DNA of 5,209 nucleotides, taken from positions 1 through 5,209 of the forward strand of contig VFKS01000543.1 of the NCBI GenBank assembly GCA_009885425.1. Reading direction: 5' to 3'. Each line of letters starts with the position of its first letter. Positions within the stretch are counted from its first letter, which is position 1. Positions 1 to 5,209 of this stretch are shown here, piece by piece. The notes under the pieces are model-generated. The model was not told the origin of the DNA and made no database searches. It saw only the letters and a program-made list of their open reading frames with translations. The position numbers and the translations under genes are program-made. Source of the stretch: Novosphingobium sp. (GTDB lineage: Bacteria > Pseudomonadota > Alphaproteobacteria > Sphingomonadales > Sphingomonadaceae).

Positions 1-852
1 ATGGATGCGGTGATGGCGCACCGGCTGTTTGCGCGGTCGCTCGGCCTGCCGCCGCTGGTGCACCATGAGGATGGGTTCAACCAGGATGAAACCGACGGGC
101 TGAAGCGCAGCCGTAACTGGTTCCGGCGGCTGGCCCTGCCAACGGCAGCGGCGCTGGTGGTGCCGTCACAGGTGTTGGAGCAGATTGCCCTTGAAACTTG
201 GCGCCAACCTGCCGCGCGGGTCCAGCGGATCGCCAACGGGATACGGCTGGCTGACTTTGCCAAGCCGGCGCGGGCTGACGCCTTGCCCGGATTGGTCAAG
301 CAGCCGGGGGACCTATGGTTGGGCACGATGGCTGGTCTGCGCGCGGTTAAAAACCTCCCTGAAATGGTTCACCTCGCGCAATGGCTGCCGGAACCCTGGA
401 AGCTGGTCATTGTTGGCGAGGGACCAGAACGCGACGAAATAGAGTGGACGGTTGCTGAGTTGGATGTGCAGGGCTGGGTTTTCCTACCCGGCCATGCACC
501 TGATCCGGCGGCGGTTATGCCGCTGTTCGATCTGTTTGCCCTGACCTCGCAAAGTGAGCAGTTTCCCATTTCGGTGGTTGAAGCGATGGCCACCGCGCTC
601 GCCGTGGTCTCGACCGATGTTGGCGATGTCGCCGCAATGGTATCAGACGAGAATAGGCCCCTTATCGCGGGTGCCCGGACCCCGCATTTCATGATCGAAC
701 CGCTGTTGGCATTGACCGGCGATCAAGCGTTGAGAGCCTCGATCGGCGGCGCCAACCGGGCCAAAGCGCAGGCCGAATACGGCGAAGATGCGATGATCGC
801 TGCCTACCGCAGCACCTATGCCGGGGCGATGGGTATTGCCGCTTTACCGTGA
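1..852 (+). CDS. Glycosyltransferase family 4 (GT-B fold), 5' end outside window
   Basis: The visible 283 residues match the C-terminal two thirds of a GT4 retaining glycosyltransferase, which moves a sugar from a nucleotide-sugar donor to a glycan or lipid acceptor, usually at the cytoplasmic face of the membrane. Residues 103-120 (GTMAGLRAVKNLP, with R114 and K117) fit the donor-phosphate-binding start of the second Rossmann domain. VIVGEGPER (137-144) is the next conserved strand and turn. SEQFPISVVEAM (185-196) carries the E-x7-E donor motif, E186 and E194. The family is usually about 350-400 residues, so about 90 N-terminal residues, including the first glycine-rich loop, are missing. 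The ATG at base 1 is therefore probably an internal Met, and nothing upstream is visible to test it. After the E-x7-E motif the usual G-L-P is A-L-A (199-201). The acceptor cannot be read from sequence; capsule, exopolysaccharide or another envelope glycan is a guess. Family call is firm, role unknown. Confidence 0.87.
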   Translation: MDAVMAHRLFARSLGLPPLVHHEDGFNQDETDGLKRSRNWFRRLALPTAAALVVPSQVLEQIALETWRQPAARVQRIANGIRLADFAKPARADALPGLVKQPGDLWLGTMAGLRAVKNLPEMVHLAQWLPEPWKLVIVGEGPERDEIEWTVAELDVQGWVFLPGHAPDPAAVMPLFDLFALTSQSEQFPISVVEAMATALAVVSTDVGDVAAMVSDENRPLIAGARTPHFMIEPLLALTGDQALRASIGGANRAKAQAEYGEDAMIAAYRSTYAGAMGIAALP

Positions 853-889
853 TCGCCTGTGTTCAGCGCAGCTTCACCGGGGAATTCGC

Positions 890-949
890 ATGGATCAGGC
901 GTTGAATTGGCCGGTCCTTGCGCTAAACAGCCGCCGACAGAACTTTTGA
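890..949 (+). other. Candidate 19-codon leader ORF before the TPR gene
   Basis: An ATG at 890 opens a 19-codon ORF (MDQALNWPVLALNSRRQNF) ending at TGA 947-949. A purine-rich GGGGA (879-883) sits 6 bases before the ATG, a plausible ribosome binding site. The ORF is in the same frame as the next gene, stops 12 bases before its TTG start, and its stop overlaps that gene's GAAGG ribosome binding site. This layout would suit translational coupling or a regulatory leader. The peptide resembles nothing I recognise, and an ORF this short can arise by chance, so this is only a candidate. Confidence 0.2.
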
Positions 950-952
950 AGG
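948..952 (+). promoter_or_regulatory. Ribosome binding site supporting a TTG start
   Basis: GAAGG lies 9 bases upstream of TTG 962. The reading frame is closed by TGA at 947-949, and no in-frame ATG lies between that stop and the conserved FLREVDEALREE segment. The TTG is therefore the best available start for the TPR gene. Confidence 0.65.
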
Positions 953-961
953 CATTCGATT

Positions 962-1744
962 TTGGCCACGCTTCCCCCGTCTGATACCCCGCCATCCAAG
1001 CCCGGCAGCCGTGATGAGGCCGCGCAGGATGGTTTTCTGCGTGAAGTTGATGAGGCGCTGCGTGAAGAGCAGTTGGTCACCGCGTTCAAGCGCTATGGCA
1101 AGCCGGTCGGCGCGGCGATTGTCGCAGGATTGCTGGCACTGGCCGGCTACCTATACTGGGAAAACGCCCAAAAGGCTGAGGCCGCGCAGCGCTCCGAACG
1201 GATGATCGTTGCGATGGAGCGGATCGAGGCCGGGTCGGTTGAGGCCGGGATGAAGGATCTTGCGCTGTTGGCCAAGGATCCAACCCCCGGAACCCGCGCG
1301 GTCGCGTTGATGGAACTGGCGGCGATTGCCGCCAAGGCCGGCAACACACCCGACGCGATCAAGCGCTTTGCCGCAGTTGCCGCGGATGCCAGCCTGCCGC
1401 AGGCATTCCGCGATCTGGCGACGCTGCGCGAAGTGACGCTGCGCTATGATACGATGAAGCCCGAAGAAGTGGTCGCCCGGCTGAAACCGCTGGCGGTGCC
1501 CGAAAGCGCCTTTTTTGGCAGCGCGGGCGAACTGGTCGGGATGGCCTATCTCGACATGGGCAAGCCGCAGGAAGCTGGCGCGCTGTTTGCCAAGATCGGC
1601 CAGGACAAGAATGTGCCCAAATCGCTGCGCTCGCGGATGCGCCAGCTGGCGGGCGGGCTGGGCTTTGATGCCGGTCTCGATGAACCCGAACTAGAAGGCG
1701 ATGGCGAAGCCGCCGCTTCCGCCTCAGACGCGCCAAAGCCATGA
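962..1744 (+). CDS. YfgM-like membrane-anchored tetratricopeptide repeat protein
   Basis: This 260-residue protein has a disordered, proline-rich N-terminus (1-20), then a charged segment FLREVDEALREEQL (25-38) and FKRYGKP (42-48), then one membrane helix (about 49-66, VGAAIVAGLLALAGYLYW). The rest is an Ala/Leu-rich alpha-helical region (about 70-235) of TPR type, and an acidic, Ala-rich tail ends the protein. The basic residues before the helix predict N-in topology with the repeats in the periplasm. This is the layout of the YfgM/TPR_21 family; in E. coli YfgM is an accessory of the SecYEG translocon and interacts with periplasmic chaperones. The next gene is bamB-like, as in the E. coli yfgM-bamB pair, which supports the assignment. 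The start is TTG, chosen from the ribosome binding site at 948-952 and the upstream in-frame stop. The individual TPR motifs are degenerate, so function is inferred from architecture and neighbour. Confidence 0.85.
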   Translation: MATLPPSDTPPSKPGSRDEAAQDGFLREVDEALREEQLVTAFKRYGKPVGAAIVAGLLALAGYLYWENAQKAEAAQRSERMIVAMERIEAGSVEAGMKDLALLAKDPTPGTRAVALMELAAIAAKAGNTPDAIKRFAAVAADASLPQAFRDLATLREVTLRYDTMKPEEVVARLKPLAVPESAFFGSAGELVGMAYLDMGKPQEAGALFAKIGQDKNVPKSLRSRMRQLAGGLGFDAGLDEPELEGDGEAAASASDAPKP

Positions 1745-1758
1745 GCACCGCGCAAGCC

Positions 1759-1764
1759 AAGGAA
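1759..1764 (+). promoter_or_regulatory. Ribosome binding site deciding the bamB start
   Basis: AAGGAA lies 6 bases before ATG 1771, near-ideal spacing. The alternative in-frame ATG at 1741, which overlaps the preceding TGA as ATGA, has no comparable purine-rich site upstream. Starting at 1771 also gives a normal lipoprotein signal peptide with basic residues directly after Met. Confidence 0.75.
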
Positions 1765-1770
1765 TTACCG

Positions 1771-3114
1771 ATGAAGTCGAAGACCATTTCCCGCCAAGTT
1801 TCCGCCCCGTTGGCGCTGGTGCTGGCGCTGGGGCTTGCCGGATGCGGCGTGTTTGGCGGCAAGGACAAGCCTTCGACCCCGACCGTGGGTAACCGGGTGC
1901 CGATCCTGTCTAAGATCGATACCAGCGCCAAAGTCGACCCAGCGTTGGCCAGCGTCGCGGTGGTAGTCGAACCGGCCCGGGTCAACGAAGAATGGGCCCA
2001 GGCCGGCGGCACCCCCAGCAAGGCCTATGGCAACCTCGGGATGGCCGCTTCGCCGAGCTATGCCTGGAGCGCCAAGATCACCGGATCGAGCAAGAAGCAG
2101 CGGCTGGCCGCGGCCCCGGTGATCGGCGGCGGGAGCCTGTTCGTGATGGACACCGAAGGCGTGCTCCATGCCTTTGATGCAGCCAGCGGCGGAGCGCGCT
2201 GGACCCGCGGGTTTCAAGTCAAGGGCGATGGCTCGACTTCGGTCTATGGCGGCGGCGCGGCCTATGCCGATGGGCGGGTCTATGTAACCACCGGGATGGG
2301 CGAAGTCGCCGCGCTTGATGCCACTGACGGCAAAGTGCTGTGGAAGGTCAAGCCGGCCGGGCCGCTGCGCGGATCGCCAACGATTGCGTTCAATTCGGTC
2401 TTCGTCATGACCCAGTCGAACCAGCTGTTTTCGCTTAACGCTGCCGACGGTGTGCAGCAGTGGAACCGCGCCGCTTCGGTCGGGCAGACCGGCGTGTTCG
2501 GGGTGGCGGCTCCGGCTGCTGCGCAAGGCACTGTGATCGCCGGCTTCTCAACCGGCGAGCTGATCGCTTATCGCTATGAAAACGGCCGTGAAGTTTGGTC
2601 GGACGCATTGGCGCGGACTTCGCTTTCGACCACGGTGGGCGTGCTGACCGATATCGACGCCGATCCGATCATCGACCGCGGCCGGGTCTATGCGCTGGGT
2701 CAGGGCGGACGCATGGCGGCCTATGAATTGATCACCGGCCAGCGGATCTGGGAACTCAATCTGGCCGGGATTTCGACCCCGGCCGTATCAGGAGATTGGA
2801 TCTTCACGCTGACCGACGATGCCCGCCTGCTGTGCATTGCGCGTTCCAGCGGCAAGGTCCGCTGGCTGACGCAACTGGCCAAGTTCGAAAACGAGGAAAA
2901 GAAGAAGAACCCGGTGTTCTGGTCCGGCCCGGTGCTGGCAGGCGACAAGCTGTGGTTCGTCAATTCCAACGGCGAGGTCTATTCGGCGGCGGCGGCGGAT
3001 GGCCAACCAGTGCTGGTCACCAACCTCAAGAGCCCGATCACGCTGGCCCCGGTGGTCGCGAACAACACGCTCTACATCCTCGACGACAGCGGCAAGATCA
3101 CCGCGCTGCGGTAG
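1771..3114 (+). CDS. bamB: BamB-like outer membrane lipoprotein, PQQ-type beta-propeller (BAM complex)
   Basis: BamB is a periplasm-facing outer-membrane lipoprotein that assists BamA in folding and inserting beta-barrel proteins. From ATG 1771 the product is 447 residues. A lipoprotein signal peptide (MKSK..., hydrophobic 11-24) ends in lipobox LAGC with Cys25 as the lipidated residue, followed by a linker to about residue 80. The rest shows repeated propeller-blade strands of the PQQ_2 type: EGVLHAFDAASGGARW (129-144), GEVAALDATDGKVLW (177-191), NQLFSLNAADGVQQW (217-231), GELIAYRYENGREVW (262-276), GRMAAYELITGQRIW (313-327), ARLLCIARSSGKVRW (351-365), GEVYSAAAADGQPV (401-414), and GKITALR closing the propeller. 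This fits the eight blades of BamB. A Lys/Glu-rich loop (ENEEKKKNP, about 373-381) lies between blades 6 and 7. The gene follows the yfgM-like gene directly and probably shares its transcript. If the ATG at 1741 were used there would be 10 extra residues. Other PQQ-like propellers exist, but lipobox plus neighbour favour BamB. Confidence 0.9.
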   Translation: MKSKTISRQVSAPLALVLALGLAGCGVFGGKDKPSTPTVGNRVPILSKIDTSAKVDPALASVAVVVEPARVNEEWAQAGGTPSKAYGNLGMAASPSYAWSAKITGSSKKQRLAAAPVIGGGSLFVMDTEGVLHAFDAASGGARWTRGFQVKGDGSTSVYGGGAAYADGRVYVTTGMGEVAALDATDGKVLWKVKPAGPLRGSPTIAFNSVFVMTQSNQLFSLNAADGVQQWNRAASVGQTGVFGVAAPAAAQGTVIAGFSTGELIAYRYENGREVWSDALARTSLSTTVGVLTDIDADPIIDRGRVYALGQGGRMAAYELITGQRIWELNLAGISTPAVSGDWIFTLTDDARLLCIARSSGKVRWLTQLAKFENEEKKKNPVFWSGPVLAGDKLWFVNSNGEVYSAAAADGQPVLVTNLKSPITLAPVVANNTLYILDDSGKITALR

Positions 3115-3131
3115 GATTTTCCCGCACGTTA

Positions 3132-3165
3132 CCCGGCTATTAACCCTTCCGGGGCTATGGCCGGG
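3132..3165 (+). promoter_or_regulatory. Potential hairpin covering the methyltransferase start codon
   Basis: CCCGGCTAT (3132-3140) can pair with ATGGCCGGG (3157-3165): eight Watson-Crick pairs and one G-U, with a 16-base loop (3141-3156). The right arm contains the proposed ATG 3157, and the G-rich stretch 3151-3154 that might serve as its ribosome binding site lies in the loop. No T-run follows, so it does not look like an intrinsic terminator for bamB. A role in limiting translation is inference; GC-rich DNA forms such stems by chance fairly often. Confidence 0.3.
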
Positions 3166-4536
3166 AGGATGCGCAGTCTGCAAACTCCTGCCGCCGATCT
3201 GCGGCCGACCAGCGATGTGTCAGCCGTTGTCGGCTGGCTCGGGCTTGGCGCGCTGACCGTTTGGGTGATGATCTGCCATTTCTGGCCCGAGATTGTCACC
3301 GCCACGGGAATGCCAAGCCGGCCTGAGCGGCTGACCGGGCCGAATGCGGCGCTGACTGGGCTGGTGATCACGGCTTTGCCGATGGTGCTGTGGTCGGTCT
3401 TTGTCGACAAGGTGCACCGCCGCCCCTCGACCGGAATCGATTGGGATGCGCCGCGCAAACTCTCCACCGTAATCGACATTTCGATCACCAAACTGGCCGG
3501 GCTGTGGGCGACCTGGGCGCTGATCGCGGCGCTCTATTGCCTCGGTCGGTGGTACTGGGACGGGGCCTATCTGATTTCGATGCAGGTGCTGAGCGCGGCC
3601 GCGGTGCCGTTGTTCGTGCTGTCGATCCCTTACGTCTTGTGGCTCGACCGGGTACTGATCGATCCGCGCGACGGCTGCTGGCATTTCGGCGCGATGCTGA
3701 TCGGGCGCGAACCGTTCGAAGCCGAACAGGTCAAGCATCACCTGCGGGCCTGGGCGGTGAAGGGCTTCTTCACCGCCTTCATGATCATGATCGTGCCCGG
3801 CGGTTTCCAAAATCTGGTCGCGCCAGACTGGAGCGCGTTCTTCCTCAGCCCGGTCGGGATCGCGACCCTGCTGATCACCCTGATGTTCGTGATCGATGAG
3901 CAGATCGGTTCGGTCGGCTATATCCTGACAATGAAGCCGCTCGACGCGCAGATCCGTTCGGCCAATCCGTACCTCGCAGGCTGGCTGGCAGCGCTGCTCT
4001 GCTATCCGCCGTTCCAGCTGATGGGCGGGCCGGATCGGCCGCTGTTCTACCTGGCCGGCACCCGCGGCGATGACAATTGGTTCTACGCACTGGGCGGATT
4101 TCCGCCGCTGCTGTGGGTCTGGGCGGCGCTGCTGGTGTTTCTGACCGGGGTCTATGCCTGGGCGACAGTCGCCTTTGGCATCCGCTTCTCCAACCTGACC
4201 TATCGCGGTGTGCTGACCAACGGCCCCTATGCCTTTACCCGCCATCCGGCTTACCTGTCGAAGAACCTGTTCTGGTGGTGCGCGGCCATGCCGTTTGTGG
4301 TCGATAGCGGCTCGTTGACCGATTCGATCCGCAACAGCTTCTTCCTCGGCTGCGTCAGCGCGATCTATTTCTGGCGGGCCAAGACCGAGGAAAAACACCT
4401 GTTGGGCGAAGACCCCAAGTACCGCGAATACTATGAATGGATGAACCGCAACGGCCTGATCACCAACCGATTTTACAAAGCCGGGCAAGCGCTCAAAAAC
4501 CGGCGCCCGATGCTGCAGGCGACTCCGGCAGAGTAA
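3157..4536 (+). CDS. Polytopic membrane protein with C-terminal isoprenylcysteine carboxyl methyltransferase (ICMT/PEMT-like) domain
   Basis: This 459-residue protein has about ten predicted membrane segments (roughly 23-43, 63-84, 112-130, 140-162, 201-218, 228-246, 272-290, 312-340, 370-384, 392-406). The C-terminal part carries the ICMT/PEMT signature: GVLTNGPYAFTRHPAYLSKN (351-370, with R362, H363, P364, Y366, N370), then EEKHLLGEDPKYREYYEWM (411-429, with E411, E412). In characterised relatives these residues bind S-adenosylmethionine. The expected activity is SAM-dependent methyl transfer to a membrane-borne or lipophilic substrate. Bacteria generally lack CaaX-prenylated proteins, so the true substrate is unknown. 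Many bacterial members are about 150-250 residues; here about 300 extra N-terminal residues form a membrane region I do not recognise. The gene starts 42 bases after bamB, so it may be co-transcribed. ATG 3157 is the first in-frame start; ATG 3169 is possible, but GGGAGG (3163-3168) lies too close to serve it well. Fold is fairly sure, function open. Confidence 0.78.
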   Translation: MAGRMRSLQTPAADLRPTSDVSAVVGWLGLGALTVWVMICHFWPEIVTATGMPSRPERLTGPNAALTGLVITALPMVLWSVFVDKVHRRPSTGIDWDAPRKLSTVIDISITKLAGLWATWALIAALYCLGRWYWDGAYLISMQVLSAAAVPLFVLSIPYVLWLDRVLIDPRDGCWHFGAMLIGREPFEAEQVKHHLRAWAVKGFFTAFMIMIVPGGFQNLVAPDWSAFFLSPVGIATLLITLMFVIDEQIGSVGYILTMKPLDAQIRSANPYLAGWLAALLCYPPFQLMGGPDRPLFYLAGTRGDDNWFYALGGFPPLLWVWAALLVFLTGVYAWATVAFGIRFSNLTYRGVLTNGPYAFTRHPAYLSKNLFWWCAAMPFVVDSGSLTDSIRNSFFLGCVSAIYFWRAKTEEKHLLGEDPKYREYYEWMNRNGLITNRFYKAGQALKNRRPMLQATPAE

Positions 4537-4836
4537 TCAGAGCGGCAAAGGCTCGCCCGCTTCAAACACTGAAATCGCACGCCCGCTCAGCCCCAGCGCG
4601 GCGCGTTCCTGCTGCCAGACTGCCATGTGCGGGGCCTGCATATGGGCATCGAGTTGCGCCCGGCTGGCCCAGACTTCGCTGACCCGGATCAGGCCGGGAT
4701 CGAGCACGTCCTCGCCATAATTGTATTCGATGCAGCCATCTTCGGCGCGGGTGGCTTCCATGACCTTGCGCATCGCGGGAAGCGCCGCCGCAATCTGCTC
4801 GGGCGGAAAGCGGAATTGCCCGACCACCACGATCAT
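4537..4836 (-). CDS. Putative quinol monooxygenase, ABM/YgiN-like dimeric ferredoxin-fold protein
   Basis: A 99-residue protein read from ATG at 4836 down to TGA at 4539-4537. It has the length and pattern of the antibiotic biosynthesis monooxygenase (ABM) family: first strand MIVVVGQFRF (1-10), helix about 12-30, AEDGCIEYNY (31-40), strand IRVSEVW (50-56) with E54 and W56, then LDAHMQAPHM (62-71) with H65 and H70 before the last helix. Such proteins are cytoplasmic dimers. Some, such as YgiN and ActVA-Orf6, oxidise quinols or polyketides without cofactor, but many have unknown substrates. GAGGA (complement of 4846-4850) lies 9 bases before this ATG, which supports it over an upstream in-frame Met at 4878 that would fall inside gshA. 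The start overlaps the gshA stop by one base (TGATG), so the two are probably translated together. Family is clear; the reaction is not shown. Confidence 0.85.
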   Translation of the reverse strand: MIVVVGQFRFPPEQIAAALPAMRKVMEATRAEDGCIEYNYGEDVLDPGLIRVSEVWASRAQLDAHMQAPHMAVWQQERAALGLSGRAISVFEAGEPLPL

Positions 4837-5209
4837 CAGAACGATTCCTCGTAAACCCGCGACAGGTCGCCGCCCCATTCGCCGTGGAACTTGTCGAGCA
4901 GGACCTGCGCCGGAACCTTGCCGGTCCGGACAATCTCGTCGAGCGGGTTCAGGAACCCGCTTTCATTGTCGCCCGAGGTGTTGAGCCGGGCCCGCGCGTT
5001 GAGGCCGGCGCGCGAGATTGCCAGCACTTCGGCCGCGATATCCTTCAGCGTGCCGCCGCCAGGGATCGGCGCATCAAGGCCCAGCTTGGGCACCGCGCTA
5101 CGCAAAGCCTCGCGCCCGTCCATGTCCCAGTCCTTGACCAGATCCCACGCGCTATCCAGCGCAGTCTGGTCATAGAGCAGCCCGACCCACAGCGCTGGCA
5201 GGGCGCAGA
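4836..5209 (-). CDS. gshA: Glutamate-cysteine ligase, plant/alphaproteobacterial type, C-terminal 123 residues only
   Basis: The frame is open from the right window edge to TGA 4838-4836, giving 123 residues of a protein that begins outside the window. Family members are about 450 residues, so roughly the last quarter is seen. Recognisable segments are LPALWVGLLYDQTALDSAWD, then VPKLGLDAPIPGGGTLKDIA, then the region around ISRAGLNARARLN, and SGFLNPLDEIVRTGKVPAQV, ending in a Trp-Gly-Gly-containing tail (EWGGDLSRVYEESF). These fit the C-terminal end of the GCS2-like plant-type ligase common in alphaproteobacteria. The enzyme joins L-glutamate and L-cysteine with ATP to give gamma-glutamylcysteine, the first and usually limiting step of glutathione synthesis in the cytosol. 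The ATP-binding and catalytic residues lie outside the window and cannot be checked. It precedes the ABM gene with a one-base overlap, so they are likely in one operon. The Met at 5123 is internal, not the start. Confidence 0.9.
   Translation of the reverse strand, partial: CALPALWVGLLYDQTALDSAWDLVKDWDMDGREALRSAVPKLGLDAPIPGGGTLKDIAAEVLAISRAGLNARARLNTSGDNESGFLNPLDEIVRTGKVPAQVLLDKFHGEWGGDLSRVYEESF
4846..4850 (-). promoter_or_regulatory. Ribosome binding site of the ABM gene inside the gshA 3' end
   Basis: On the minus strand GAGGA lies 9 bases before ATG 4836 and within the last codons of gshA. It fixes the start of the 99-residue product and is placed for translational coupling with gshA. Confidence 0.6.
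4942..4961. repeat. Perfect 20-bp palindrome inside gshA
   Basis: AGCGGGTTC (4942-4950) and GAACCCGCT (4953-4961) are exact reverse complements separated by AG, and are followed on the + strand by TTTCATT. The site lies in codons for SGFLNPLDE of gshA, which are conserved in the family, so the palindrome may be a by-product of codon choice. On the + strand it could form a hairpin and weakly act on transcripts running through from the convergent methyltransferase gene. Confidence 0.5.

Noticed and set aside
1..3. ATG at base 1 as the true glycosyltransferase start
   Set aside because: The protein would lack most of the first Rossmann domain, and the first residues read like the middle of a GT4 N-terminal domain. 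A cut by the window edge is simpler.
902..927. TTGAAT with CTAAAC as a promoter before the TPR gene
   Set aside because: The spacer is only about 14 bases and the matches are weak. A promoter in this gap is plausible but cannot be placed.
1741..1770. ATG 1741 (ATGA overlap) as the bamB start
   Set aside because: It has no ribosome binding site and would place ten polar residues before the lipoprotein signal. ATG 1771 has AAGGAA at good spacing.
1359..2526. Long - strand open frames across the TPR and bamB genes (220 and 253 codons)
   Set aside because: Both run opposite well-supported genes, show no recognisable domain, and have Arg/Ala/Pro/Ser-rich compositions typical of shadow frames.
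2984..2998. Five CGG trinucleotide repeats in bamB
   Set aside because: They encode an Ala run in a propeller loop, are in frame, and are ordinary for GC-rich coding DNA; length change would not cause a frameshift.
3137..3148. CtrA-like half-site (TTAACCCT) and GCTAT -10-like element between bamB and the methyltransferase gene
   Set aside because: The half-site differs from TTAACCAT, there is no second half-site at the expected distance, and no convincing -35 lies upstream.
3220..4488. 422-codon open frame on the - strand across the methyltransferase gene
   Set aside because: It mirrors the + strand codons of a clear membrane protein, is rich in Arg, Gln, His and Asp without domain motifs, and has no ribosome binding site logic. 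Long antisense frames are common in GC-rich genomes.
4537..4580. Possible bidirectional terminator after the convergent stops (GAGC/GCTC and GCGG/CCGC arms)
   Set aside because: Arms are only four base pairs with no T-run, so it is not a credible intrinsic terminator.

Overview
The window is GC-rich, densely coding DNA of an alphaproteobacterium, most likely of the order Sphingomonadales. The lineage call is inferred from three things: high GC with G/C-ending codons, a plant-type glutamate-cysteine ligase tail, and a YfgM-like TPR gene followed by a BamB-like lipoprotein gene. There are no RNA genes, insertion sequences, CRISPR arrays or phage genes, and no gene-free stretch longer than about 110 bases.

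Left part, + strand: the 3' part of a family 4 glycosyltransferase gene (1-852) whose N-terminal domain lies outside the window. A 109-base gap follows, holding a possible 19-codon leader ORF. Next come a TTG-started YfgM-like membrane TPR protein (962-1744) and a BamB-like outer-membrane lipoprotein (best start 1771, end 3114). The last two are packed tightly enough to share a transcript, and both belong to envelope protein biogenesis: YfgM accompanies the Sec translocon and periplasmic chaperones, and BamB is part of the BAM complex.

Middle, + strand: a 459-residue polytopic membrane protein with a C-terminal isoprenylcysteine carboxyl methyltransferase (ICMT/PEMT-like) domain (3157-4536). 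It takes the place where der (EngA GTPase) often follows bamB. Its start codon lies inside a potential 9-bp hairpin. Its substrate is unknown.

Right part, - strand: the 3' end of gshA (glutamate-cysteine ligase, first step of glutathione synthesis; 5209 to 4836), then a small ABM/YgiN-like putative monooxygenase (4836 to 4537) whose start overlaps the gshA stop by one base (TGATG). The monooxygenase stop and the methyltransferase stop abut with no base between them and no evident terminator.

Most of the window is ordinary chromosomal housekeeping. The items most worth a second look are the ICMT-like protein with its long uncharacterised membrane region and hairpin-covered start, the gshA-monooxygenase coupling, the zero-gap convergent junction, and the leader ORF before the TPR gene. 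I see no convincing new multi-gene system.
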